Shown here: piece after piece, positions 1 through 11,343 of the stretch
Layout: each line of letters starts with the position of its first letter
How positions within the stretch are numbered: the stretch's first letter is position 1
NCBI GenBank assembly: GCA_020912385.1
Contig: CP087211.1
Span: forward strand, 930,001-994,000
DNA: 64,000 nucleotides
Direction: 5' to 3'
From: Neofusicoccum parvum
Taxonomy: Eukaryota; Ascomycota; Dothideomycetes; Botryosphaeriales; Botryosphaeriaceae
Position numbers and translations under genes: made by a program
Notes under the pieces: model-generated
Seen by the model: the letters and a program-made list of their open reading frames with translations, nothing else
Told to the model about the DNA's origin: nothing
Database searches by the model: none

Positions 1-175
1 GTCGGCTCCGGCTGGGCGGGTCTATCGATAAGCGGCGCATCAGGGGGACCCGGCGGTGTGGCGGCAGCGGGCGTGTGACATCGATCGGCCACCTCCGACG
101 CGGAGAAGCTGCCACCAGAGCTGCAGGCTCTCCGCGTCTCCGCCTCCTTCGTTCCTCTCCTGAACACCAGAAACC

Positions 176-1770
176 ATGACGACCAGGTACCGAGTTGAGT
201 GTGCGTTGCCCCCGCTGCCCCGGCTCCCTCTCCGCGCTGACCCGCTCTGCAGATGCACTCAAGGTGCGTATGCTCCTCCCGCGCTTGGCTCCAGCTGCTG
301 ATCCCTCCGTAGACTCACCGGCGCGACCAATTGGTACTCCCCCTCCATTGCCGCGACAGACCTGCTGCTAACGTGTCCTGCAGATCGAATGGATCAAGGT
401 ATGCGGCCCCCCACCTCCCTCGCTGCGCGTCCTGCCCGCTGACGCGCCGCCCCGCCCCAGGGTCTGCTGGCGGTGCCGTTCGTGCTGCACTCGCAGCCCA
501 CGGCTGTCTTCGAGCCGCACCGGCAGAGCACTGAGCAGATGGCCGCCATCGCGCACCGCCGCTATGCCGAGATCATGCGCGATGTCGAGGAGCTGATCAA
601 CGACCACAGTTCGTGCCCACCGTGCCCGTGTTCCCTCGTGCAGTAGCGTCTAAGTAGTGTGTGTGCCAGTTGCCCACCAGCGAGCCGGCACAGAGCAGAA
701 CTCAAAGCTCAAGCTGCTGGTGCCCGCCGTGTCCAAGTTCTTCACGCCCCTGCTCCTCCACGATGCCTTCATCTACCAGGACATGCGCCGTCTCATCAGC
801 CACCGCCGCTTCGTCGCCCCCTCGTTCAACGATGTCCGCCTGATCCTCAACACCGCCCAGGTCATGTCCCTCGTGCGTGCCGGCCCGCTTGACCTGATCA
901 CTTTCGACGGTGATGTAACCCTCTATGACGACGGCCAGTCCCTGGTGCCCGAGAACCAAGTCATCCCGCGTATCATGGGCCTGCTGCGCAAGGGCACCAG
1001 GATCGGCATCGTGACCGCGGCTGGCTACACCGAGGGCTCCCGCTACTACGAGCGTCTGCACGGCCTGTGCGATGCTATTCGTGCGTCCGATATGCCGACT
1101 AACTACAAGCAGAACCTCATCGTCATGGGCGGTGAGAGCAGCTACCTGTTCAAGTATTCCGAGGAGGAGAAGCACTTGCTGCAGTGGGTGCCCCGCAAGG
1201 AGTGGATCCTCGAGGAGATGCGTTCCTGGACCGAAGAGGACGTCGGGCTGCTGCTGGACGTGGCCGAGACAGCCCTGAGAGAGTGTGTGAAGAACATGCG
1301 ACTCTCGGCTTTGGTCATCCGCAAAGAGCGCGCTGTTGGTATCGTGCCAGCCACCCCGGGAGCCAGGTTTGCCCGAGAGCAACTGGAGGAGACGGTGCTG
1401 GTAACGCAGAAGATTTTGGAGATGTCTGACGTCGGAAGGCGTCTGCCTTTCTGTGCCTTCAACGGTGAGTCGTCGTCCTGCTTCCTCCTCTTCTCGCCTC
1501 GTGATTGTTGACAACTCTGTAGGAGGAAACGACGTCTTCGTCGACATCGGCGACAAGTCATGGGGAGTGCTGGCCTGTCAGCGCTTCTTTGGCGGAATTG
1601 ACGGAAGCAAGACACTCCACGTTGGCGATCAATTCCTCTCGGCCGGCGCCAACGACTTCAAGGCCCGTCTCGCCTGTACCACAGCCTGGATTGCCAACCC
1701 CGCAGAGACGTGTGCGCTCTTGGACGAAATCGCTGAACTGGATGAAATGCAGCAGAGGAAGCAGGTGTGA
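176..1770 (+). CDS. ISN1: IMP-specific 5'-nucleotidase
   Basis: Hydrolyses IMP to inosine in purine turnover; cytosolic. Exons deduced: 176-200, 253-263, 313-333, 384-398, 461-608, 694-1464, 1523-1770, giving 412 aa. The N-terminus MTTRYRVE followed by YALK, THRRDQL and IEWIK is typical of the ISN1 family and is recovered only when the 25, 11, 21 and 15 nt exons are spliced together. The HAD-like catalytic motif ITFDGDVTLYDDG (DxD) is in the sixth exon, and the C-terminal part carries DVFVDIGDKSWG and a conserved LHVGDQF stretch. All junctions are GT..AG and in phase. The downstream neighbour is convergent. The start rests on the family N-terminus; the acceptor at 693/694 is the least certain junction. 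Family assignment is secure. Confidence 0.93.
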
Positions 1771-2277
1771 CTCTCACCGGAAATCTCCTAGTTGTCCATC
1801 GGTGTTGGTAACAGGCTGGAGTTTACTGGTGGAACCATATTGAATGAATCCTGAGTGAGTTCATGATTTCATGAGGTCATGATACCAAGGGAGCATGGTT
1901 GTGGAGTTAGAAAGAAAATAATGTTTCTTGCTTTGAGAAGAGGACTGATGCCGTTTTTGATTCCTGAGTCCTTGCTCTGTTTGCCACTTCTATGCTGATG
2001 GAAGCAGTGCCCTTACGCCCGAGGCTTCCGCTGATAAATCTCAGCTCCTACGCCGAATGGATGACCCCCAAGACCCCGTAAAGCAAGAAAGGTCCCACCA
2101 AACCCGCCACCATTACCCTTTGAAACTCCCCCAGAGAGACTGTGAAGAAAGACCCCACCAAAAACCCCGACAACTCCACCAAGTCTTTGCTGCACGTCAT
2201 TCCCGTTGAAACACCTGTCACACCAAGAACCCACAGCGGTACCGCCGCATCACCGTTCTACTTCCTCCCCCCTCCCC
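1771..2277. other. Convergent intergenic region, ISN1 3' end
   Basis: This stretch lies between two convergent genes and holds their 3' untranslated regions. Short open frames here show no recognisable domain. Confidence 0.6.
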
Positions 2278-2402
2278 TCACTTCTCCACACCTCCACCGC
2301 GCTGCAGCCCCTTCGGTCCCGTCGGCACCATCGCACCCGGACGGAAATCGCCAGCCATGGGGTTCAAGTTGGACGGCCTGGCCCGGTGGCCGCGGAAGTA
2401 CG

Positions 2403-2445
<43 letters not shown>

Positions 2446-3453
2446 AGGACGACCGTCGGCGATGGCAGGCGCGGGCGCAGGCGTGGGCGCCGAGCACGGA
2501 ACGGCGTGGTGAGCTTCGGGGCTGAACAGGCCGGCCGGCACGAAAGAGACGGCGCGGGGGCTGAGGACGCTCATGGCGGGCGTCGCGGCGGAGGGCTGGG
2601 CCCACCAGTCAGGATAGTTGTCTGCGATGCCAGTGGTGTTGAGGTGGAGCGGCGCGGCACGGTGGTGCTGGGGCTGGGGGCGTGGGGCTTGCTGCTGTTG
2701 CTGGGAGAAGGTGTGGACGCCGTTGTGGTTGAATAGGGTGCCCGATGCGACGGCTGTGGGGAAAGGGTGGGCGGTAGTGAGGTGGTTGAAACTCTGGACG
2801 GGCGATGACGGCGACGACGGAAACGCGCCGTATCCCATGGCCGGGTCGAGGAACGGCTGGGGGGCCTGGCGCTCCAGGCCAGCAGCAGGAGGAGGCAGTA
2901 ACGCCGGCAGCGGGTGCGACATTCCAGGCTGCTGCTGCTGCTGCTGGCCCGGACTACTGACACGGCCCATGAACGTGTGCGGCTTCGCACCAGACTCGTT
3001 GCCGTACTTGCCCCTGGACCCTTTCCAGGTATTGGCACGGATCTCCTTCTTCTTTTTCTCCTCCTCGTCCAGGCGCTCTTCCTCCTCCTCCGCCTTCGCC
3101 TTCTCCGCCTCCTCCAGCTCCACCAACGCCTCGATCGCCTCTATCTCGGCAACCTGCTTCTTCAAGTGCTCCTCGACGAACAGCAGCTCCTCGGCGTCGT
3201 GGTCGGGGAGCGTGCTCTCCCAGGTCGGGTGGCCGGAGGAGGCCGACGTGGCCAGGCGATCGGGGCCGGCGCCGCCCACCGAGCACGGGACGACGGGGAC
3301 GCGCAGCTCGTCGTAGATGTGGCGGCCGCGCGAGAACCAGTGGCGGAGCTCGCTGAGGGGCCGCGGGTTGCGGAGGCCGCTGATGTAGATGAAGCGGGAG
3401 GGCTCGGCGGGGTTGGAGCTGCGGCTGCGCTCAAGGGACATTGCGGAGGACAT
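2278..3453 (-). CDS. Hypothetical protein with glutamine tracts and charged coiled coil
   Basis: Single-exon frame of 391 aa from the Met at 3453 (MSSAMSLERS); the frame stays open to a Met at 3561, but the extra 36 residues look like translated leader. An N-terminal part has the ordered-looking segment FIYISGLRNPRPLSELRHWFSRG, then a Glu/Lys-rich helix of about 55 residues (AEEEEERLDEEEKKKKE) likely to be a coiled coil, then a Gln/Pro/His-rich disordered tail with Q runs of 6, 5 and 14 and a YPDWWAQ motif. I do not recognise the family. The composition would suit a nuclear or RNA-associated scaffold, but that is only a guess. Long uninterrupted coding on one strand supports it being real. 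Confidence 0.7.
2404..2442. repeat. CTG/CAG trinucleotide repeat, 13 units
   Basis: Thirteen perfect CTG units on the plus strand encode, together with one CAA, fourteen consecutive glutamines near the C-terminus of the minus-strand polyQ protein. A pure repeat of this length is prone to slippage and probably varies between isolates. Confidence 0.95.
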
Positions 3454-4459
3454 GGTGCTTGGATGGAGGGGGTGGTGTCGAGGGCGGTGGAAGAGGCGGT
3501 TGCTTTGTGAGGTGGTGTTTGGAGGCAGGAGGCGGGCGAGGCGGGCTGGCTGCGCTGACATGCATCAGTGTAGATGATTGAGGATGGAGCTGGGAAGGCG
3601 GGATTTTTTTGGGCATGCCTTTTTTGTCTAGGTACTCTTGTCTATTCGTGTGCGCGGATGATGTAGATAGACTGTTCCAGATAAGTGTAGTGTATTGAGG
3701 GTGGAAGCAGGAACGGCACAGTCCGGCCAACATGCCTTGATGTCAATATGTTTAGGAGGGCTCCGACATTCGAAGATGTGTGACAATGTGAAAAGTAGAT
3801 GTGCTGGACGGAAGATGGAAGTTCAATTTATACGCGGCGGAGGGCGAGGTTGCTTTCTGCGGCTCCGGATATCATCCACGTGCCGCAGTGGCCTTCACAC
3901 GGGCTAGCTTCCACCTTGAACGCAGTCACATAATTTCCGGCGCCCCGTGGGTAGAACGCAATCGAAGCAGGCCGTTCAGATTTTCTGGCTCTTTAAGTTA
4001 CCATCACTCGAAACCAGGCCCACTTCACGTTCACTGCGACATTTCGAAGTGACCTTAACACTTCTTTCGATTCTTTCTAAAACCCTCCCTCTTGCTTTTG
4101 TTTGTGTTACTCACTTCCTGAAATTTCTCCTCGCCATTTTTAATCATGTCGTGGTTCCCTAGATGCTCTACTTCTCTCCTCTGAAATGTCCCCTTGGTAA
4201 GACGAAGGTATCTGGAAAATTTGTAGGGCCTTGGCGACGCGGAAAGAACTCATATGGGAAGCTCGCAGTATCCTTAGGACACAGCTTTACACAGGAGGAA
4301 TACAGGATCAATGTTTTACTAGGAGAATCATCTATCATATTCTCATGCCTCTGCTTTTTGAGTGGAAAGTCATCATCATGACGCGAAGTGTTCCGTACGC
4401 CCGCAGTGAGCGCCTGTAATCCGGTATCTAGCTACTCAAGGAAAAAGCACGTGTAACGT
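3454..4459. other. Intergenic: promoter of polyQ gene and 3' region of PFK
   Basis: No gene recognised. The part next to 3453 is the presumed promoter and leader of the minus-strand polyQ protein; the part next to 4460 is 3' to phosphofructokinase. Small plus-strand frames at 3801-4419 have no recognisable content. Confidence 0.5.
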
Positions 4460-6878
4460 CTATTCGGGCTTGGGCCTGCCACTGAGGGTATCGATCAGGT
4501 CCTTGTAACCCATCCAGAACTCGTCCTTGGGGCGACGGTTCTTCCAATCAGTCTCTTCCGCCTCCACCTTCACCATCGTCGAGAACTTGACCTTGGCGCC
4601 ACGGATACCAATGACCGTTGCGCTCAAGGGGTCGGCGGAGATTTCATCCTTACTCTTGCCTAAGGTAGAGTTAACAACCTGTAATTCAAAGGTGGATTGA
4701 TAATGCTTACCTGCAAAGCTCTCCAGATGCTGCATGCTGCGAACACCGAATCTGGTGGCCCTCATTCTGTCCATGGGAGACGGCTTTCCACCCTGTTGGA
4801 AGTGGCCAGGAACACCGTGACGGGATTCGAAACGACCCTTGCCCTCCTCGCGGATGATATCGGCAATGAGCTCGGTGCTGTAGGTTGAAGACGCCTTCTC
4901 GTTGCGAAGAATGATCTTTCCGCCACCACCCATTCCCTTATCCTTAGCAAAGCTCTCACGGAGGAAATCGATATCCCTCGAAAGCATCTTGAGGTTGATG
5001 CCCTCCTCGGGAGTGTAGACGGCAAGAGCGCCGACCGAAATACCGGCAAGAGTGGCAATGTAACCAGAGGCACCACCCTGGGTCTCGATGACGAAGACAC
5101 GGCGGCGGGACGCAGAGGCAGATTGCCTCATAACGTCGGTGTACTGGATCAGAGCGTTGAGACACGTATCGCTGCCCAGTGAGTATTCAGTACCCGGGAC
5201 GTTGTTGCTGACGGTAGCCGGGAGGATAGTCATGGGGATGCGGAGAGCGGAGTAGTATTCGCGAGCTTTCCTCAGCTGGCTGACGGCGGTAAAGGCCTCG
5301 AAGCCGCCGACAACGAACAAGGCCTGGATGTTGTACTGGTCGAAGATCTTGGCAACACCCTCAAGGCCCTCTTCTTCATCGGCGGGGAGACCACGGTTAG
5401 TGCCGATCTCAGAGCCACCTCTGCTGACCCAGTTCTCGGCGTCCAACCAGTGAATCTCACGCACAGAGCCGACAGGCTTGTCCGCGTGGTGACGGCAGAG
5501 ACCAGGGAAACCGTTGTAGAGGGCGACGGGAGTGTGGCCGCGGGCCAGGCAGTATGCCACCGCTGCGCGAGTAGCAGCGTTCATTCCACCGGCAGGTGCG
5601 CCGACGTGGATGATTCCAACACGCATCCGCTGGAACATGTTAGACAGATTGTGTAAAATTGTTGAGGATTATTCTTACCTTCTCCTCGGGAAGCTGCAGT
5701 TCAGGAAGTTTGGCATTGGTGGTGATCTGGTAAGCAGCGTGGTACTCGGCAAATTCGACATCACGCAGGCCCATGGCACGGTCGAAGTCCTTTGCCTTGA
5801 TGGCAGCGGCGACCTCGTGAGTCTGCTTCACAGCCTCTATCAGAGGACGGCGAACAATCTTGTTCTCCAGGATGCAAATCACGGGGCTGGGAGTCTCGGG
5901 GGTAGCATCCAGGACGGCGTTAACGGCCTCGGCGCCCTGCAGGGTGGAAAGCATGCGGTCGTAGGCACAAGCCTCGCCACCTCTCTGGACATGGCCGAGG
6001 GTGGTGATTCTAGTATCAAGCTTGAGCTTGTTAGAGAGCAGATCCTTGACCGTGTTGGGGGTGATGGGGGTGAGGTTGCTATCGTGAGCACCCTCAGCGA
6101 CGATGACCATGGTCTTGCGCTTGCCCTCCTCACGGTGCTTCTTGACGATCTTGCTCAGCTCGTGCTCCCAGTTCTCGCCCGGGGGCTTTTCCGGGAGGAA
6201 GACGTAGTCTGCGCCGCTGGCTACACCGGCCATCAGAGCCAGCCAGCCGCAATGCCTGCCCATGACCTCAATGACGAAGGCTCTCTGGTGGGACGAGGCA
6301 GTGGAGTCAAGCTTGTCGATGGCCTCACAGATGACGCCGAGCGAGGTGTATGCGCCAATGGTCGCGTCAGTTCCTGCGAGGTCGTTGTCAATGGAGCCAA
6401 CTAGGCCGACAATGTTGAGATGGCGGAAGGGCGCGACCTGGTCGGCAGAAAGCTCCTTCTTCTCGACCAGCTCGTCCACGAGGCCGGGCCATTCGGATCT
6501 GAACAGGTCTGCACCCGTCAAGCTTCCGTCTCCTCCGCAGATGACGAGCGCGTCAATTCCCTTGAGTATCATGTTCTTGGCGGCCTGCAGACGACCCGGG
6601 CGCTCTCTGAAGGTCATGCAGCGGGCAGTGCCGATGAGAGTACCACCCTCGGACAGCCAGCCACGGACGTCTTCCCAGAACATGGGCCGGATCATGTCGC
6701 CGCCCTGGACGAGACCCTCGTAGCCCTCGTAGATGGCGAAGGCCTCGCAGCCGCGGTGGATGGCCATGCGCACGACGGCCCGCACAGCGCCGTTCATGCC
6801 GGGGGCGTCGCCTCCCGAGGTCATGACGCCAATGCGGCGCTTCTTGCCCTCGAGGGGCGCCGGCGGCTGAGCAGGCAT
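4460..6878 (-). CDS. PFK1: ATP-dependent 6-phosphofructokinase
   Basis: Phosphorylates fructose 6-phosphate to fructose 1,6-bisphosphate, the committed step of glycolysis, in the cytosol. Exons (gene order): 6878-5679, 5629-4711, 4659-4460; 772 aa, the usual size of the eukaryotic fused dimer. The N-terminal catalytic half has [10 protein letters not shown] (residues 20-29), [23 protein letters not shown] and MGRHCGWLA; the C-terminal half, starting near [16 protein letters not shown], has the degenerate motifs expected of the regulatory half, ending in GRPKPE. The start at 6878 is chosen because the family N-terminus begins a few residues before [12 protein letters not shown]; the frame is open upstream to 7634 but that is leader. 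The 51-nt second intron (4660-4710) is in frame and free of stops; its removal restores the conserved ESFAGKSKDEI. Confidence 0.95.
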
Positions 6879-9075
6879 GGCGTGGGTGGGAGGTGGTTCT
6901 TCGTCGGCGCGGGAGTGGTGGGGTTGGGACTGGCGGGGTCGCTGCGGAGCTCTCGGCGAGATAGATTGGAGGGCGCGGCAGCGAAGTGAGTGGGAGAGGG
7001 CACGGAAGGGGCAGGAGATGAGGAGGGGAGGAGGATGCAGGACGTTGAGAGGGCTGAGACAGGCAGCTTTAGACTCGGGCGCGCAGCTGGCCGTGAGCCG
7101 TGACACAGGTGCCCGCCGTGTGGCCGTGGCCGCCGCGCGAGCTTGCAGCTGAGATTTTTGGGCGTGGGGCCTTGCGTCATACCAAACGCGAAGGGTCCGT
7201 GGGCCGCATCCCAGCAGCAATGCTCGCCCTCCTCCGACGATACCGTACGCCATGTTATTACGCCTGCGCCCTCCCGCGCGCTCGCCCGCGCCGCCCGCGC
7301 TGCTCCCAGCACCTCTGCAGCCATACACGCCGCCCCAACGCGGCCACGCGCTGCGCGGTGACGGCACATGCAGCACGCCGCGAATCCTGGCGTGCGGCAG
7401 GCGGCGGGGGCGTGTCGGCATGCCGAGCCCGCGTGGCTGCTCCGGCGACGGCGTTTGGGCGTCGCGCTCCCCAGCGTTCCGCAACACAGGCGCCCCGAGC
7501 TCCCGCCTGTGTTGCGCCTCACCCAGAAGCCGCACGTTGCAGCAGCCCGCCTGCTCCGTCGTCGCCGTCTCTCCTTCCGGTGAGCTGATGTCTCGTCTTG
7601 TGGCGTGTTGTTGGGAGCACCGTATCTCTGTCACGGCCCCGGCTCGGCCTAATTCTCCACTCCCTTGCCTGCCTCCTGCCGCCGTTTCAACGCCGTTTTC
7701 TTGCCTCTGTCATCGCCGTACGCTACCGCTGCCTGCTTGCCTTTGTCGATCCACTGATATCAACCCGATCGCCTTCAGCCCGCGTTCCTCTGAGCCGCAA
7801 CTCACCGCAGAACCTTCCATCTGCTCCTCTCCAGCCTTCTCCGACGCCATCCGGAAGCAACAAGAGACCCCCCGCTCGCTGTAGCCTCATCGTCTGACAC
7901 GCTTCCTCCGACGCGTCTCCGAGATTGGGTTTGCCATCAATGCCACCACGCGCCGACCTCACATCACCCGCTTCGCCGCCGCTGAACAGTGCGTCGTTCG
8001 AGACCTTGTAATGCCTCAGGCCCCGATTTTAACGCCCGGGTAACTTGACATCATTCGAACGCCAATCTCGGCCGCGCGAATTTGGCCCAAATACGGCAGC
8101 TGTCGAGCATCTCATGAGCCTTGGGGGCCGTGGTGATATTCCCACCACTGTGGATCAAAGAGCAGCGCTTTTAGACTTTCCAGGTCTGCGTGGTCGCCTT
8201 CCGAAGCATCACGACATACGTACGTAGTAGGCCGTTGAACATCCTCCCGGATGACTTGTACATTTTTCGTTAGTATTCTTTCGCCTTACGATAAATCTCT
8301 CAGTTTTGGAATAGGTAGGCGATGAGTAGAGATTCGTTGTATGATGAGATATGGCCACTATCCCTCCCACTCGTCCCAAGTTTCCTTCACACCACAAGCT
8401 ACTGAGTGCTTGCCGGATCTAGCGAGGACTACGGACATGGTTTTGCAAACATTCTTGCCCGCCTCTTCCCGCAGAATTTGGCCCCTACCCTGAGATTTCC
8501 CTCTTGTAGGCCATCTCCAGAAACTTCAGGGCACATCATCCGGAGACAGATCATAACACAATGCGCCTTCGATGACGTCGTAAAGCACACTAAGTAGCGA
8601 GCAGTCAGACAGTGTGTGCTTCAAAAAGTCCGCCAGAGTATTGAAATGTATGCCGAAGTGCGGGCAGTAGTACCGAAGCTCCCAGTGGGCCGCAAAAAAA
8701 AAGGACCATTTGAATTTGCTCATGGGCAGTTGAACCATCAGTCCGGATGCAGAGGTGCTCTAATTCAACTGCTGAAGACACTTGGACAAATGCTTAAACT
8801 ACCCTCAGAGGGAACTCACTTGATTGATAATTGACGTATTGTTTCGGCAAGAGCACCTTCATGGAATTCTCTTCAGAGATCCCGGATCTGGGTGTGCCTC
8901 CTGCCCTCAGTTTTGTACTCCAGGAAAGACCCCAAAGTCATCTGAGTGGGTGCTTCTACTCTCCACGAAGACAACGACGGGGCGGTAAGTGCTGATTGTG
9001 TTATCATCGAGTTGGTGCCATCATATGTGAAATCTTCAAAGCGGGGATTTCATAACCTATCAAGCGCTAAAGGGG
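6879..9075. other. Intergenic: PFK promoter and gene-poor stretch
   Basis: The first kilobase is GC-rich and is the promoter and leader of phosphofructokinase; the overlapping long frames there (such as 7252-7884 on the plus strand) are GC-driven. From about 8000 the DNA is AT-richer. Apart from the zinc-finger-like fragment at 8526-8738, nothing recognisable is seen. Confidence 0.5.
8526..8738 (-). pseudogene. Possible relic of a C2H2 zinc-finger gene
   Basis: A 70-residue frame carries YYCPHFGIHFNTLADFLKH followed by a Cys. It resembles the last finger of the neighbouring intact gene (FTCPDVSCCAKFTTLSGLLQHVEFGKC) in spacing and in the words FxTL and LLxH. No start, signal or upstream exon fits; the frame upstream hits a stop within eight codons. 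It could be a decayed paralogue or chance. Low confidence. Confidence 0.3.
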
Positions 9076-9987
9076 TCATTTATGACAGCAAGTCTGCGTA
9101 ACTTTGTGTACCAGCCACGTCATTAGACTTGCCAGGACGCCTTCCGTCAAATGGGCTGGACACTTTCCAAACTCCACATGTTGTAGCAATCCACTCAGAG
9201 TAGTGAATTTAGCACAGCATGAAACATCCGGGCACGTGAACGGGGCAGGCTTCTCGTGAGGATATGTCTGTGATAGCTCGATGCGCTGCATCAACTCTTG
9301 GCGGTAAGCCGGGTCCACGAACTTCCACGAAGGAACGAACGACGCTGCATGCTGATTCAGGTCTAAGTGGCTGATGCCAGATGGACAACCCCCCTCCAAG
9401 TGGAGGACCATGGCGGAGACGCTCGTGAATGTCTTGTCACACACCCAGCAGCCCACGTTCCGCTCTCGATGGGTGATCATGTGCTAAATGGGCTCAGTGG
9501 GGGTAGCTCAGGATGGGGTTGCAGATCATACCTGCTCTACACTGTTCTCAGAATCATGGTGTCTGTGGCATTCCGGGCAGGCAAATTCTTCATCAAGGTG
9601 CTGCATGTAGACCCGGAAGTCAAGGAAGACTTGCAGGCATCCTCGGCATGAATGAAGGTTGTGGGCAGCGAGGTAATGCTTCAAAAGCTCCTCGACATTG
9701 GCACCGTCGAAGAAGCAGCGGCGCCCATCCTCTTCAAGGGCGAGGCAAATGAAGTGCTCGCCCGAAGCCTCCCAATGCTGCTCACGAGCCGAACGACTAG
9801 CAAAATTCCGATCGCAACGCTTGCATTCGAAGTGGTTGAAAAAGCCGACAGCAGCCTTCTCCAAGAAGTTTGGAAGATCGTTATTATCCTGTTGAATGGG
9901 ATATGGCCCAAGGTGGGACGGGAAGTGGAAGGGCGCTTCCAGGCCAGGCATTTTCAGGCGGCCGATCAGGAGATTCACGCCAGTCAC
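9076..9987 (-). CDS. C2H2-type zinc-finger protein
   Basis: Two exons, 9987-9532 and 9483-9076, joined across a 48-nt intron, give 287 aa. Fingers in order: CKRCDRNFASRSAREQH, a long CxxC..H type around CRGCLQVFLDFRVYMQH, CPECHRHHDSENSVEQHMITH (split by the intron), CWVCDKTFTSVSAMVLHLEGGC and CPDVSCCAKFTTLSGLLQHVEFGKC. The spliced third finger supports the junction. Spacings are irregular, as in poorly characterised fungal C2H2 proteins that may bind nucleic acid or proteins; no target can be inferred. A second in-frame Met lies 12 codons inside. It stands alone, with gene-free DNA on both sides. Confidence 0.75.
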
Positions 9988-11343
9988 GAGAAGGTTGATG
10001 CTAGAATCAAGGCATTATCGGCACGGTGGAGCTGTCAAAGTTCGTAGGGAGTCACACGGACCTTGCGGCAACGCGATTGGCGCTTGGAACAGGCGAACGA
10101 ATCAGCTAGGGTACGCCAATGGAAGACAGCTAACGGTCGGTGATCATCAAGGGCCGGTGCAGTGGCAGCGATGCGTCGTCTGGCAGAATGAGGAATATAG
10201 AAGGATCAATTGCTGAACGCGTCCCAGCGCGTTAGAGAGTGGAGAACGACCACGATGGCCAGACGCGACTCGAGCGGAGTGCGTTGGAGGAGAGGCGGAG
10301 AAATTGGAAAGTGCGTGCGGTGAGTCTGGGGAGAGCTCGTTTCGCGAGTGCAGTAGCGCGTACCACAGAGTCAATCCGCTACAGGGTATGCTGCAGGAAC
10401 CAGCTTCTGCCGTGCTATGTGTCGTAGGGCAGCATCCTTCTCTCTCGCCTCACCAGAGATGGATGCAGCACGCACAGTGGGAGAGAAGTAAAGGCGTCCT
10501 TGCGGAGGATCGCTTCGGCACTTCGTCATATGTACCTCTGCTTTCCGACAAATGCCTTCACTCCAGATGGCTGAGTGTAATCAGCCGTGTGTTCCCCGCG
10601 GCAATTGTCGGCTGTGGCAAACCTTCGGGCCGCGTTCATGTTTATATTGTGCCTTTGCTGGGCAGAATGGATTAACAGCTAGCAAGCTTTAGAATGACAT
10701 GGCAACGGTGCGCGCTTGTGCGAGCTGGTGGGGCGCGCAGCGGGAGTTTTCCGTGGGGAAGTCGATGGCAGCGGACCAGATGATTCGTTGCCGCGATAGC
10801 ACCTCGCTATCGCGTCACCCAGGGTCCCTCTTTGCGCGCCCTGGGCAGTGCGACCATGGCATTGTACACTCGTCGTCCGCCCTCGAAGACACGCTGGCTT
10901 GAACACCAATGGGCTCTCCCGAGATCATCGTAGTTCTGTCCTATCTGCAGAGCTGACCACCTCGTTGTCGTTCGAGCTGGTTCTGGCCCCGTTCGTCCTG
11001 GTGGGGGAGCCCTATCACCGCAACCAGCCGGACGTCCTCTCAAGCACGACAGTAATCACCACCATGAGATGCTTAATCATTCAATGGGTCAGGAGCTTGG
11101 TCACTCGTCGCATCGGCAAATCAGCAATTACGCGTGCGATTTTGCAATCATGTACGCAGGCTAAAGTCCGTCCGATGGCGGCGTTTGGGCTAACCCCGCC
11201 GTGGGGTCGACTGATGCCATCATTCAAAAGCGCGGCTGCTGCCCATTAGTCCCGACCAACAAGTCTAAAGCTTCCTCGCCACTTTTCAAACTCTGCCTCC
11301 GCCGTCAATTACTCTGCGCTGATACTCTGCCTCTCCCAACACC
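9988..11343. other. Intergenic region, about 1.4 kb
   Basis: Presumed promoters of the divergent zinc-finger gene (to the left) and ketoreductase (to the right). Several 60-130 codon frames overlap one another and show no domain. The 60 bases before 11344 are pyrimidine-rich, as in many fungal leaders. Confidence 0.5.

Noticed and set aside
702..1556. Long antisense frame of 284 codons across ISN1
   Set aside because: It is the shadow of the conserved ISN1 exon; its translation has no domain.
6879..7634. N-terminal extension of PFK to the Met at 7634
   Set aside because: The family starts just before [12 protein letters not shown]; the 252-codon extension is compositionally biased and is promoter/leader.
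7252..7884. Plus-strand 210-codon frame upstream of PFK
   Set aside because: Low-complexity Pro/Arg/Cys-rich translation in GC-rich leader DNA, overlapped by other frames; no family signal.
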